Assembly: GCF_002223055.1 (NCBI RefSeq)
Contig: NZ_NKFL01000006.1
Span: 1,736,001 to 1,800,000, forward strand
Length of the DNA stretch: 64,000 bases
Direction of reading: 5' to 3'
From: Burkholderia sp. HI2500
Lineage (GTDB): Bacteria; Pseudomonadota; Gammaproteobacteria; Burkholderiales; Burkholderiaceae
The position numbers and the translations under genes are program-made. Shown here in pieces: positions 18,787 through 27,653 of the stretch. Numbering within the stretch: position 1 is the first letter of the stretch; every line of letters starts with the position of its first letter. Under the pieces are notes generated by a model that searched no databases, was not told the DNA's origin, and saw nothing but the letters and a program-made list of their open reading frames with translations.

Positions 18787-18839
18787 TTCGACGGGTCCCG
18801 TCGAAATTTTTTGACAATCGGCTCGGGCCGCGACAGTGT
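18787..18839 (+). promoter_or_regulatory. Palindrome and promoter between MFS and LysR genes
   Basis: TTCGACGGGTCCCGTCGAA (18787-18805) is a perfect 19-bp palindrome with a central T. It lies directly before TTGACA (18811-18816), which with CAGTGT 17 bases on (18834-18839) makes a plus-strand promoter with a weak minus-10. The position fits autoregulation of the LysR gene and control of the divergent MFS gene. Confidence 0.6.
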
Positions 18840-18936
18840 CGCGCGTCCGTTGCAACGCGCCGCACGCCGCACGGGTGCCGCACATTCGGGTACCCTTCGA
18901 GCAATCCCATGCATAGACAGGACCCCCGCCCCGACC

Positions 18937-19851
18937 ATGGTGAGCCTCGATCGTTTTGCCGTCTTCCGTGCCGTGGTCGAGGCCGGTTCGTTCACGGCCG
19001 CCGCCACCGCACTGAACCAGGCGCGGGCAGCCGTCAGCTTCAACGTGAAGCAGCTCGAAGCCGAGCTCGGCGTCACGCTGCTCACGCGGACGACCCGGCG
19101 CGTCGAGCTGACCGACGCCGGCGAGCGCTTCTACCAGCGCTGCCTGCGCGTGCTCGAAGAAGCCGAAGGCGCGATCGACGAGGTGCGCGGCGAGCATGGC
19201 GGCATGCAGGGCATCCTGCGCGTGACGTCGACGGTCGAGTATGCGGCGCGCGTCCTCGCACCGATGCTGCATGCGTTCACCGCACGGCATCCCGCGTTGC
19301 GGGTGCGGCTCGAAACGCACACGTCGCAGGCCGATCTCGTGCGCGACCGCTTCGACGTCGCGATCCGGCTCGGGCGCCACGAGCACTTTCTCGACCTGCC
19401 CTATCGCGGTGTCTGCCTCGCCACCTGCGACGTGCTCGCCGTGATGGCGCCCGACCTGCCCGCGAAGGCCGGGCTCCCGCCGCCGGCGTCACCCGGCGAT
19501 CTGGCCCGCCTGCCGCAGCTCGGCCACAGCCGGCTCGAGCGGATCGCCGAATGGATGCTCACCGATCGCGCGGGCAACGAACATGCGTTTCGACCGGCGA
19601 CGAAGCCTCACGTCGTCGTCGACAACGCATCGGTGTTGAGCGAACTGGCGCGCCAGGGCAGCGGCGTCGCGCTGCTGCCGGAATGGCTCGTGCGCGACGA
19701 TCTCGAAAGCGGCGCACTGGTCGATGCACTGCCCGCGTACCGGTTTCCGCAGCAGAACGTCTACGCGCTGTACGTCGCGACGCGGCACGTGCCGCAGAAA
19801 GTGCGCGCGTGGGTGGATTTCATGAAAGCGCAGTTGCAGCACGTTCACTGA
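18937..19851 (+). CDS. LysR-family transcriptional regulator
   Basis: The 304-residue protein has the N-terminal winged helix (FRAVVEAGSFTAAATALNQARAAVSFNVKQLE, residues 8-40), the linker helix and an effector domain. The TLLTRTTRRVELTDAG block is typical of the CrgA/DsdC-like branch. I used the ATG at 18937 (MVSLDRF); the frame is open further upstream but overlaps the promoter. It is divergent from the MFS exporter gene, which is its likely target. Effector unknown. Confidence 0.92.
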   Translation: MVSLDRFAVFRAVVEAGSFTAAATALNQARAAVSFNVKQLEAELGVTLLTRTTRRVELTDAGERFYQRCLRVLEEAEGAIDEVRGEHGGMQGILRVTSTVEYAARVLAPMLHAFTARHPALRVRLETHTSQADLVRDRFDVAIRLGRHEHFLDLPYRGVCLATCDVLAVMAPDLPAKAGLPPPASPGDLARLPQLGHSRLERIAEWMLTDRAGNEHAFRPATKPHVVVDNASVLSELARQGSGVALLPEWLVRDDLESGALVDALPAYRFPQQNVYALYVATRHVPQKVRAWVDFMKAQLQHVH

Positions 19852-19951
19852 GCGCGGCTTGCGCGCGTCACCCGCCGCGCGCAGGGCGCCGTATCGGAGC
19901 CGGCCGTAAAGCACATCCGGCGCCCGTTACCGCGCTTTCAGGACCAGGCAG

Positions 19952-21484
19952 TCAGTGCGACTGCCCGTGCTGCGTGGCCGCTGCATCGACGGCTTCGACC
20001 GAACGCGTCAGCCACGGCCCGATGTCCATCTCCTCGTAGCGCACGAGCCGGCTCTTGCGCGCACGGCGATACGCCCACCAGATCGCGACGAACAGCGGAA
20101 TCCACACGTAGATCGACAGCACTTCCATCCAGTCGATGCGGGCCGCGAAGAACGCCTGGTAATCCTGCCCGAGCGAGATCACGATGCAGATCGCGATCGC
20201 GAACAGCGGCCCGAACGGGAACCATTTCGCGCGGTACGGCAGCTGATCGAGCCGGTAGCCCTGCTTCAGGAACCCCTTGCGGAACCGGTAATGGCAGACC
20301 GCGATGCCGAGCCACGCGATGAAGCCGGTGATGCCGACCGTATTCAGCAGCCACAGATAGATGCTCTGGTTGTTGGTCAGCGACGTGAGGAAGCACAGCC
20401 CGCCGACAGCCATCGTCGCGTACAGCGCGTTGCGCGGCACGCCGCCCGGCGACAGCGTCGCGAACATCGCCGGCGCGCGCCCTTCCGCCGCGAGGTTGTA
20501 CAGCATCCGCGTCGCCGCGTAAGTCCCGGAGTTGCCGGCCGACAGCACGGCCGTCAGGATCACGAGATTCATCGCGCCGGCCGCGAGCCGGAAGCCCGCA
20601 TGGCTGAACACCAGCGTGAACGGGCTCACGCCGATGTCGGTCACGTCGCTCTTCAGCAGGTTCGGGTCCGTATACGGCACCAGCAGCCCGATCACGAAGA
20701 TCGCGAACACGTAGAACAGCATGATCCGCCAGAAGATCTGCTTCACCGCACGCGGGATCGTCTTGCGCGGGTTTTCCGATTCGCCGGCCGTGATCCCGAC
20801 CAGCTCGGTGCCGAGAAACGAGAAGCCCGCGATCAGCGCGACGCTCATCATCGCGTGCACACCACCGACGAACGGCGCGTCGCCCGTCGTGAAGTTGCGC
20901 AAGCCGACCGGATGCCCGTTCCCGATCAGGCCGGCCGCGATCAGCAACCCGGCCGCGATGAACGCGACCACGGTGACCACCTTGATCAGCGAGAACCAGT
21001 ATTCCGATTCGCCGAAACCGCGCACCGACAGCGTATTCAGCAGGAAGATCAGCACGAGGAATCCGGCGCCCCACCAGATGCCGGGTACGGTTGGAAACCA
21101 GTAGCGCATCACGATCTGCGCGGCGACCAGCTCGATCGCGATCGTCACGGCCCAGCTGTACCAGTAGGTCCAGCCGAGCGCGACGCCGAAGCCTTCGTCG
21201 ACGTACTTCTCGCCGTAGATCGCGAACGAGCCCGATACCGGCATCAGCGCGGCCATCTCGCCGAGGCCCGTGACGACGAAGTACACCATCAGCCCGATCG
21301 CGATATACGCGGCGATCGCCCCGCCCGGCCCCGCCTGGGCGACCGACGCCCCCGACGCGACGAACAACCCCGTGCCGATCGAGCCGCCGATCGCGATCAT
21401 CGCGATGTGGCGGCCCTGCAGACGGCGCTTCAGCGTCGTTCCGGACGGTGCGGGCGTCTCCGCTGCCGCTTGCAAAGCATCCAT
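19952..21484 (-). CDS. Amino-acid permease, LysP/GabP type
   Basis: The 510-residue inner-membrane protein has 12 helices of the APC superfamily. The signature begins LKRRLQGRHIAMIAIGGSIGTGLFVASG, and FSFLGTELVGITAGESENPRKTIP is the conserved helix 6 region. The sequence resembles lysine/arginine-type permeases, and the neighbours (Lrp regulator and dimethylargininase upstream) suggest uptake of arginine or a methylated derivative; that is inference. The ATG at 21484 has AGGG eight bases before it; a GTG at 21493 is an alternative. Confidence 0.9.
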   Translation of the reverse strand: MDALQAAAETPAPSGTTLKRRLQGRHIAMIAIGGSIGTGLFVASGASVAQAGPGGAIAAYIAIGLMVYFVVTGLGEMAALMPVSGSFAIYGEKYVDEGFGVALGWTYWYSWAVTIAIELVAAQIVMRYWFPTVPGIWWGAGFLVLIFLLNTLSVRGFGESEYWFSLIKVVTVVAFIAAGLLIAAGLIGNGHPVGLRNFTTGDAPFVGGVHAMMSVALIAGFSFLGTELVGITAGESENPRKTIPRAVKQIFWRIMLFYVFAIFVIGLLVPYTDPNLLKSDVTDIGVSPFTLVFSHAGFRLAAGAMNLVILTAVLSAGNSGTYAATRMLYNLAAEGRAPAMFATLSPGGVPRNALYATMAVGGLCFLTSLTNNQSIYLWLLNTVGITGFIAWLGIAVCHYRFRKGFLKQGYRLDQLPYRAKWFPFGPLFAIAICIVISLGQDYQAFFAARIDWMEVLSIYVWIPLFVAIWWAYRRARKSRLVRYEEMDIGPWLTRSVEAVDAAATQHGQSH

Positions 21485-21586
21485 AGTGTTCACCCTGATT
21501 GGATTCAGGCCTGACGATTTGATTCGGAATGCAAATCTTCAGGCCGGGTCATTCGCGTCGAAGCCGGTCCTTCCCGGCCGGCCGCA

Positions 21587-22051
21587 TCACACGACGCTGC
21601 GCTTGATCGCCTGCAGTTCGGCCGTCGTCACGATCTTCTCGATCCGGAACCGCGGGCTTTCCAGCCACAGGTTCGCGATCCGCCGGTACTCGTCGAGATC
21701 CTCGCACGCGAGCCGCACGAGAAAATCGAACGTGCCGCTGACGAGCCAGCAATCGAGCACCGCCGGATTCGCCCGCATTTCATCCTCGAACGGCGCCTGC
21801 GAACGCCCGTGGTCGGCCAGCGTGATCTGCGCGATCACGACGATCGGCTTGGTCGCGCGCGGCGCCTTGATCACCGCGCGGTACCCTTCGATCACCCCAA
21901 GCGCCTCGAGCCGCTCCACGCGCGCCTGGCACGGCCGCGGCGTGAGGTTCACGAGCTCGGACAGCTTCCGGTAGGAAATCCGCCCGTCGGTGCGCAGGAT
22001 GTCGAGGATCCGGAGATCGATCTTGTCGAGCTGCATCTTCTTGTCGGTCAT
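21587..22051 (-). CDS. Lrp/AsnC-family regulator
   Basis: The 154-residue protein has the AsnC-type helix-turn-helix (LDKIDLRILDILRTDGRISYRKLSELVNLTPRPCQARVERLE) and a RAM ligand-binding domain with WLVSGTFDFLVRLACEDLDEYRRI. It lies 102 bases upstream of the permease and 98 bases downstream of dimethylargininase on the same strand. It probably senses an amino acid, perhaps arginine, and controls this cluster. A matching palindrome is present before the dimethylargininase gene. Confidence 0.92.
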   Translation of the reverse strand: MTDKKMQLDKIDLRILDILRTDGRISYRKLSELVNLTPRPCQARVERLEALGVIEGYRAVIKAPRATKPIVVIAQITLADHGRSQAPFEDEMRANPAVLDCWLVSGTFDFLVRLACEDLDEYRRIANLWLESPRFRIEKIVTTAELQAIKRSVV

Positions 22052-22149
22052 CCGCGTTCGCTCCGGTCGGGTCGTGGCTAGTGCGCGGAACGTCTCCGGT
22101 TCCGCGCGGGGGCCACATTATCCGGCCGAAGCGGCCGCGCGCCAATCGG

Positions 22150-22908
22150 CTAGAACCGCAGCGACAGGCAGGTCAGGCCGCCGTCCATCTTGCGGAACTC
22201 GCTCGTATCGATCACGTGCAGCGGCAGCCCGAGCGACGCGATCGCATCGTGCACGCGCGGGTAGCCGGCCGGCGTGATCAGCGTGCCGTTCACGCGCAGC
22301 GTGTTGCCCGCGTATTCGTCGGCGGCCGAGATCGTGATCCGGCGATAGTCAGCGAAGGCCGGATGCGCGGCCAGCGCTTCGGTGACGAGCAGCGTGTCGT
22401 CGCCGAGCGCGTTGACGACCGACTTGAGATGCAGGCCGGCGCCCACCGGCACCGCGACGACGGAATAGCCGTAGCGCGACACGAGCGCGTCGAATGCGGC
22501 GATGCCGTCGGCGTCGGTACGGCCCGTCAGGCCGATGTAGAAACGCTTGCCGACCTGCATCACGTCACCGCCGTCGAGCCGGCCCGCCTGCATCGGCAGC
22601 AGGTCGCGATGCGCGGCCAGCGCCGCTTCGATGTGCACCGTCTCGCCACGCCGCGCCGGCGCACCGGGGCGCGTGATCACCGCGAATTCGGGTGTCACGA
22701 CCGCGGTGTCCTCGACGAAGTGCGAATCGGGGAATGCCTCCAGCGGCAGCAGTTCGGTCAGCGCGACGCCGAGCGTGCGCAGCGCGTCGCAATACGCGTG
22801 GAACTGGGTGAGCGTCTTGTCATAATCGGGCGCGCCGAGTTCGGCGGTGGTCAGGCCCGCGCCACAGGACGGCGCGGGGCGGCGAACGATCGCTTGCGTG
22901 AATTGCAT
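22150..22908 (-). CDS. ddaH: Dimethylarginine dimethylaminohydrolase
   Basis: DDAH hydrolyses asymmetric dimethylarginine to citrulline and dimethylamine. The 252-residue protein has the pentein-fold motifs FVEDTAVV, LDGGDVMQVG and FYIGLTGRTD. The catalytic histidine is in GAGLHLKSVVN and the nucleophilic cysteine lies close to the C-terminus in DGGLTCLSLRF. I chose MQFTQAIVR at 22908, which follows GGAGGAG; a start four codons earlier is possible. Neighbouring Lrp regulator and permease suggest a small arginine-derivative catabolic unit. Confidence 0.93.
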   Translation of the reverse strand: MQFTQAIVRRPAPSCGAGLTTAELGAPDYDKTLTQFHAYCDALRTLGVALTELLPLEAFPDSHFVEDTAVVTPEFAVITRPGAPARRGETVHIEAALAAHRDLLPMQAGRLDGGDVMQVGKRFYIGLTGRTDADGIAAFDALVSRYGYSVVAVPVGAGLHLKSVVNALGDDTLLVTEALAAHPAFADYRRITISAADEYAGNTLRVNGTLITPAGYPRVHDAIASLGLPLHVIDTSEFRKMDGGLTCLSLRF

Positions 22909-22986
22909 CGACTCCTCCATGGTCAGCGCCGCACCCGTGCGTCACACGGGGCGGCTGCGTTGTGTCCGGACCATTATCGGAAGCCA

Positions 22987-22998
22987 AATTGCGCAATT
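22987..22998 (-). promoter_or_regulatory. Lrp-type palindrome upstream of ddaH
   Basis: AATTGCGCAATT is a perfect 12-bp palindrome about 80 bases before the ddaH start, just upstream of GATAAT on the minus strand. A second half-site GAATTGCGCG lies at about 23057. Lrp/AsnC proteins bind such AT-flanked dyads, so the adjacent regulator is the natural candidate. Confidence 0.5.
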
Positions 22999-23117
22999 CG
23001 CGTCGATTTCGGCTGAGCCGACAGCCGATTGCGTCGAATTGCGCGCGGCGCGCAGCGGATTCGGCAGCCCGCCGTTCGCCGCCCGGCGAGCCGTCGCTTT
23101 CACGGGCGGCACGCTGG

Positions 23118-24368
23118 CTACTCGCCCGCCCCGAACCCCATCTGCGAACGGCCGAGCGCCGTGAGATCGCCCTCCCCGCCCCGTCCGTCGAATTCGACCT
23201 CGAAATGATCGGCCGGGAAATCGGGCGGGCTCTCGCCGCGCAGGAACGCAGCGCGCTGGCGCTGCAGGTACGCGTCGTTCTTCGCGCAACCGGGCGCGGC
23301 CGCGATGTACATCACGTTGCTGTCGCCGCTGCCGCGGTGCGCATCCTCGACCGCGTGCACGACGTCGCCGTGCCAGAACACCGCATCGCCCGGCTCCATG
23401 TGCGGGATCGGCACCAGCGCGTCGAGCAGCAGCGCGTGCCATTCGGGCCGGATCGACAGCGCGCGGCCCGGACGCGCGCCGCACAGGTCGTCGTCGGCCA
23501 CGTCGTCCTGCAGCGCACGCAGCACGACGTAGGCCATCGCGTTCGCCACCGGGATCAACTGCAGCGTGCCGTCGCCGGGCCCCTGCGGCGTCAGCGCGGT
23601 CCAGCCCTGGAAGGTGCGGAACATCGAGCACACGGCCGGCGACGGAATCTCCTCGACGTCGGGACGGAACGCCGCGTCGAACGGGTCGTAATCGCGCCAG
23701 CGGCCGGCCAGCACGTGACGGTAGACCCGGCGGAAATTCGCGCCGAGCCAGCGTTCGACCGAACCGCCGTCGACGTGCGGCGACAGCCCGAGCGACGTCG
23801 AGCCGGGCGGGCGGCGGCGAATCCGGTCCGCATAGGCCGGCACCTGGTCGGGATCGAAATGCGTACGCCCGCCGTCTGCATGCCGCCACAGACGGTTCAG
23901 GAACACGCGCGCCTGCGTGAGCGCAGGCGACTGGCGCGCAGCCACCTGCGGCTTCGACCAGTAGACGCCGTAGATCTGCGGCTTACCCGACGCGAGATTG
24001 CCGAAATAGCGGTCTTCGGCGCGCGCGTGCAGCCGATCGGTGAAACGGTTCGCGTCGAGATACGCGCCGATCTCGTCGTTCCAGTCGCGCGCCTGCTGCG
24101 CGTCGAATACGCCACGGATCACGACCGCGCCGTGGGTGCGGATCGCGGCAACCGCGTGCGGATCGACGGTTCCCTGCGCGATGTCCGCGAACGGCACCAC
24201 CGGAATCACGTCATGGCCATTCGCATGCGCGCGGCGAATCGCGTCGACCTGCCGCGCGATGTCGCCCTCCAGTTCGCGGAACGTGGCCGCATAACCGGGC
24301 AGGTCGGCGCGCAGCGCCCGTTTTGCCGTGCGGATCGCGGCTGGCAGATCGTCAATCGTCAGGTGCAT
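23118..24368 (-). CDS. DUF1479 (YbiU-like) protein, putative Fe(II)/2-oxoglutarate oxygenase
   Basis: The 416-residue protein matches the YbiU/DUF1479 family in length and layout. An N-terminal helical region (AIRTAKRALRADLPGY) is followed by HGAVVIRGVFDAQQARDWNDEI, typical of phytanoyl-dioxygenase-like enzymes. The double-stranded helix carries SPHVDGG (His-x-Asp) and the distal histidine in GDAVFWHGDVVHAVED. These three residues would bind iron. Substrate unknown. The start MHLTIDDLP at 24368 follows GGAGAC. Tandem repeats upstream (24433-24465) suggest AraC-type control. Confidence 0.88.
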   Translation of the reverse strand: MHLTIDDLPAAIRTAKRALRADLPGYAATFRELEGDIARQVDAIRRAHANGHDVIPVVPFADIAQGTVDPHAVAAIRTHGAVVIRGVFDAQQARDWNDEIGAYLDANRFTDRLHARAEDRYFGNLASGKPQIYGVYWSKPQVAARQSPALTQARVFLNRLWRHADGGRTHFDPDQVPAYADRIRRRPPGSTSLGLSPHVDGGSVERWLGANFRRVYRHVLAGRWRDYDPFDAAFRPDVEEIPSPAVCSMFRTFQGWTALTPQGPGDGTLQLIPVANAMAYVVLRALQDDVADDDLCGARPGRALSIRPEWHALLLDALVPIPHMEPGDAVFWHGDVVHAVEDAHRGSGDSNVMYIAAAPGCAKNDAYLQRQRAAFLRGESPPDFPADHFEVEFDGRGGEGDLTALGRSQMGFGAGE

Positions 24369-24432
24369 CGCTGTCTCCTCGCTGAATCGCGTTTTGATGA
24401 GCACTCAGCGTACGGCCTCCGCACGGCAGCCA

Positions 24433-24465
24433 TCGACACTATCCAGCCAACAATCGATACAATCC
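24433..24465 (-). promoter_or_regulatory. Two 12-bp direct repeats 21 bp apart upstream of DUF1479 gene
   Basis: TCGACACTATCC (24433-24444) and TCGATACAATCC (24454-24465) match at 10 of 12 positions and start 21 bases apart. AraC-family activators bind direct repeats with this spacing, as at araI1/araI2. An AraC gene starts at 24941. Confidence 0.5.
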
Positions 24466-24478
24466 GGACAACCGCGCT

Positions 24479-24868
24479 TTACTCGGGACGATGGCAGACC
24501 ACGCACAGCTTGTTGCCGTCCGGATCGCGGAAATAGGCGCCGTAGTAGTCGCGGTGATAGTCCGGCCGCAGGCCCGGCGGCCCTTCGCAGGTGCCGCCGT
24601 GGCGCAGCGCGAGCGCGTGGCAGCGATCGACGTGCGCGCGGGTCGGCGCAACGAATGCGATCGTGTGGCCATTGCCCGGCTCGGGCGCGCGGCCGTCGAG
24701 CGGGTGGCCGAAGAAGAACAGCGGCCGGTCGGTGTCGGCCGGCATCCAGCCCGACCAGCCGTCCGGCTCGCGGAATTTCAGGCGCAGCCCGAGTTCCGCG
24801 AACAGCGGCGCGTAGAAATCGTAGGCGCGCGCGGTGTCGGCCACCCCGACGCAAACATGTGAAAACAT
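24479..24868 (-). CDS. Glyoxalase/VOC-family protein
   Basis: The 129-residue protein is one VOC module pair. MFSHVCVGVADTARAYDFYAPLFAELGL is the first beta-alpha-beta unit and AYFRDPDGNKLCVVCH is the last strand with the metal-binding acidic position. His4, and an acidic residue near the end, are placed as in small VOC enzymes such as bleomycin-resistance or lyase proteins. It is cytoplasmic; substrate unknown. It lies 110 bases upstream of the DUF1479 gene on the same strand and is divergent from AraC. Confidence 0.85.
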   Translation of the reverse strand: MFSHVCVGVADTARAYDFYAPLFAELGLRLKFREPDGWSGWMPADTDRPLFFFGHPLDGRAPEPGNGHTIAFVAPTRAHVDRCHALALRHGGTCEGPPGLRPDYHRDYYGAYFRDPDGNKLCVVCHRPE

Positions 24869-24940
24869 GGCATCGCTCCGTCGTGACGATCGCTCACGAT
24901 CATGCCACGGTGCGATGCCGGCTCTCCCCCGGAGGCCGCA

Positions 24941-25918
24941 ATGAAACCGCAGTACGAGCACGTGACGTTCGCCCCCGGCTGTTCGATCCGCGTGTATCAC
25001 CGTCAGCTCGCGCGCATCCCGTTCGAATGGCATCGCCATCCCGAATACGAACTGACGCTGACGCTCAACAGCCGCGGCCGGCGCTTCATCGGCGATCACG
25101 TCGCGCACTACGCGGACGACGATCTGGTGCTCGTGCCGCCCAACCTGCCGCATACGTGGTCGTCGAATGCACGCATCGATCGCGATGCGCCTGAAGTCGC
25201 GCTCGTCATCTGGTTCGACGGCGACTGGGCGCGGCGTCTGGCCGACTGTTGCCCCGAATACGCACCGCTGCGCTCGCTGTTGCGGCGTGCCGCACCGGGC
25301 TTGCGCTTCGGCACGGACGCGGCCCGCGCGATGCGCGCACGGCTGCCGCAGTTGCTCGATCCGTCGCCGCGCACCCGGCTCGCGGCCGCGCTCGACACGC
25401 TCGCCCATCTCGCGGACGCCGGTGGCGAACCGCTCGCCACCGCGCACGCGTACGACCGCGCCGACGGCACGGCATCGCACGCCGATGCGGCCGCCCCCGA
25501 AGCCGAACGCCTCGATCGCGTGCTCGACGCGATCGACCGGCACTTCCACGAACCGCTGCGCGTCGACACGCTCGCCGCCGCTGCGCACATGTCCGAACGC
25601 ACGCTGCAGCGCCTGTTCGTCCGGCATCTCGGCGAAAGTGTCGGCCGCTATGTGCAGCGGCTGCGGCTCGCGCACGCGTGCCGTCATCTCGTCGGCACCG
25701 ACTGGCCGATCGCGACCGTGGCCGCGCGCTGCGGCATTCCGAATGTCGCGAACTTCAACCGCCAGTTCCTCGCCGCACGCGGGATGACGCCCGGCGCATA
25801 CCGGCAGTTCTTCGTGCAGCACGGCCACGCACCCGATGACGACGCGCCCGCACTCGACACGCGCCCGCCGTCGCTGGAGCACCGCGCCGGATCGGGCGAA
25901 CCGCGGCCGCACAAATGA
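24941..25918 (+). CDS. AraC-family transcriptional regulator
   Basis: The 325-residue protein has an N-terminal cupin sensor (FEWHRHPEYELTLTLNSRGRRFIGD, with the metal-type histidines) and a C-terminal double helix-turn-helix. The second begins WPIATVAARCGIPNVANFNRQF and ends GMTPGAYRQ, the AraC signature. The ATG at 24941 follows GGAGG with five bases spacing. It is divergent from the VOC gene; the 21-bp-spaced repeats before the DUF1479 gene are a likely target. Effector unknown. Confidence 0.93.
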   Translation: MKPQYEHVTFAPGCSIRVYHRQLARIPFEWHRHPEYELTLTLNSRGRRFIGDHVAHYADDDLVLVPPNLPHTWSSNARIDRDAPEVALVIWFDGDWARRLADCCPEYAPLRSLLRRAAPGLRFGTDAARAMRARLPQLLDPSPRTRLAAALDTLAHLADAGGEPLATAHAYDRADGTASHADAAAPEAERLDRVLDAIDRHFHEPLRVDTLAAAAHMSERTLQRLFVRHLGESVGRYVQRLRLAHACRHLVGTDWPIATVAARCGIPNVANFNRQFLAARGMTPGAYRQFFVQHGHAPDDDAPALDTRPPSLEHRAGSGEPRPHK

Positions 25919-25950
25919 AAACACCCCGACGGAATGACCCGTCGGGGTGT
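25917..25950 (-). terminator. gltA terminator
   Basis: ACACCCCGACGG (25921-25932) pairs with CCGTCGGGGTGT (25939-25950) over a six-base loop. On the minus strand the stem is followed by TTTT. It lies between the convergent araC and gltA genes and can serve both. Confidence 0.85.
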
Positions 25951-26008
25951 CGTGGCGTTGCGATCGCCCGACGCGAGCGGCCTGCCGGCCGTTCGCGCCG
26001 CACACGAC

Positions 26009-27310
26009 TTAACGTGCGTTGAGCGGCTTCGCTTCGCGCGGCGTATCGCCGATGAACAGCTGACGCGGACGGCCGATCTTCTGCTCCGGATCGCCGATCA
26101 TTTCGTTCCACTGTGCGATCCAGCCGACCGTACGTGCCATTGCGAAGATACACGTGAACATCGACGTCGGGATGCCCAGCGCGCGCTGGACGATGCCCGA
26201 GTAGAAGTCGACGTTCGGGTACAGCTTGCGCGACACGAAGTATTCGTCTTCCAGCGCGATCTTCTCGAGCTGCATCGCGAGCTTGAACAGCGGGTCGTCG
26301 TGCAGGCCCAGTTCGTTCAGCACTTCGTAGCACGTTTCGCGCATCAGCTTCGCACGCGGGTCGTAGTTCTTGTACACGCGGTGACCGAAGCCCATCAGCT
26401 TCACGCCCGAATTCTTGTCCTTCACCTGCTTGATGAATTCGGGGATGTTGTCCGGCGAACCGATCTGCTCGAGCATGTTCAGCGCGGCTTCGTTCGCACC
26501 ACCGTGCGCCGGGCCCCACAGACAGGCGATACCGGCAGCGATACAGGCGAACGGGTTCGCGCCCGACGAGCCGGCCAGGCGGACGGTCGACGTCGATGCG
26601 TTCTGCTCGTGGTCGGCGTGCAGGATCAGGATGCGGTCGAGTGCGCGGACGAGCACGTCGTTGACCTTGTACTCTTCGCACGGGTTCGAGAACATCATGT
26701 GCATGAAGTTCGCGCTGTACGACAGCGAGTTCTTCGGATACACGAACGGCTGGCCGATGCTGTACTTGTACGCCATCGCGACGAGCGTCGGCAGCTTCGC
26801 GATCATGCGGATCGCCGACACTTCACGGTGACGCGGATCGTTGATGTCGAGCGAGTCGTGGTAGAACGCCGACAGCGCGCCGACCGCAGCGACCAGGATC
26901 GCCATCGGGTGCGCGTCGCGACGGAAGCCACGGAAGAAGAAGTGCATCTGCTCGTGCACCATCGTGTGCTTCGTGACGGTGTCGACGAATTCCTTCTTCT
27001 GCGCTGCGTTCGGCAGTTCGCCCTTCAGCAGCAGGTAGCAGCTTTCGAGGAAGTCGGCGTTTTGCGCGAGGTTGTCGATCGGGTAGCCGCGGTACAGCAG
27101 CTCGCCCTTGTCGCCGTCGATGTACGTGATCGCCGAATTACAAGCTGCCGTCGACATGAAGCCCGGGTCGTACGTGAACTTGCCGGTCTGGCCGTACAGC
27201 TTGCGGATGTCGATCACGTCCGGGCCCATCGTGCCCTTGTAGATCGGCAGTTCGACGCTCGGCGAGTTGTCGCTGAACGATAGCGTGGCTTTAACATCAG
27301 ACGGAGTCAT
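26009..27310 (-). CDS. gltA: Citrate synthase, type II
   Basis: GltA condenses acetyl-CoA and oxaloacetate. The 433-residue protein is the hexameric NADH-sensitive type. The active-site histidines lie in [15 protein letters not shown] and in [29 protein letters not shown] carries a third conserved histidine, and the catalytic aspartate is in NVDFYSGIV. It ends the minus-strand run sdhCDAB-sdhE-gltA, 66 bases after sdhE. Confidence 0.98.
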   Translation of the reverse strand: MTPSDVKATLSFSDNSPSVELPIYKGTMGPDVIDIRKLYGQTGKFTYDPGFMSTAACNSAITYIDGDKGELLYRGYPIDNLAQNADFLESCYLLLKGELPNAAQKKEFVDTVTKHTMVHEQMHFFFRGFRRDAHPMAILVAAVGALSAFYHDSLDINDPRHREVSAIRMIAKLPTLVAMAYKYSIGQPFVYPKNSLSYSANFMHMMFSNPCEEYKVNDVLVRALDRILILHADHEQNASTSTVRLAGSSGANPFACIAAGIACLWGPAHGGANEAALNMLEQIGSPDNIPEFIKQVKDKNSGVKLMGFGHRVYKNYDPRAKLMRETCYEVLNELGLHDDPLFKLAMQLEKIALEDEYFVSRKLYPNVDFYSGIVQRALGIPTSMFTCIFAMARTVGWIAQWNEMIGDPEQKIGRPRQLFIGDTPREAKPLNAR

Positions 27311-27376
27311 GGCACATCCTCAATCGAAATAAAGAAACGGGATTCGATAACGGGCACAACGCGTTACACCTTGGCG

Positions 27377-27646
27377 TTACACGTTGCGCAGCATCTCCAA
27401 CAGCCGGTGAATATCCGGGCTGTCTAGGTCGCCTTCTGGTTCCTTGCGCGCGAGGAGCAAGTCCATCAGGTCGTTGTCGCTCAGATCGAGCAGGCGCGAC
27501 AACGCGCCTACGTCTGCATCGGTGAGGTCATGCTCGTATCTGCTGAAGAAACGCTCGAAAATGATGTCGTTTTCCAGCAGACCCCGCCGCGCACGCCAGC
27601 GAAGGCGTGCGCGACGGTGCGGGTCGGATTGATGCGAATCGCTCAT
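27377..27646 (-). CDS. sdhE: Succinate dehydrogenase assembly factor SdhE
   Basis: SdhE helps attach FAD covalently to SdhA. The 89-residue protein has the family motif RRGLLEND (RGxxE) followed by a helical bundle (FFSRYEHDLTDADVGALSRLLDLSDNDLMDLLL). It lies seven bases after the sdhB stop and before gltA, the usual place in beta-proteobacteria. Confidence 0.95.
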   Translation of the reverse strand: MSDSHQSDPHRRARLRWRARRGLLENDIIFERFFSRYEHDLTDADVGALSRLLDLSDNDLMDLLLARKEPEGDLDSPDIHRLLEMLRNV

Positions 27647-27653
27647 CTCAACC

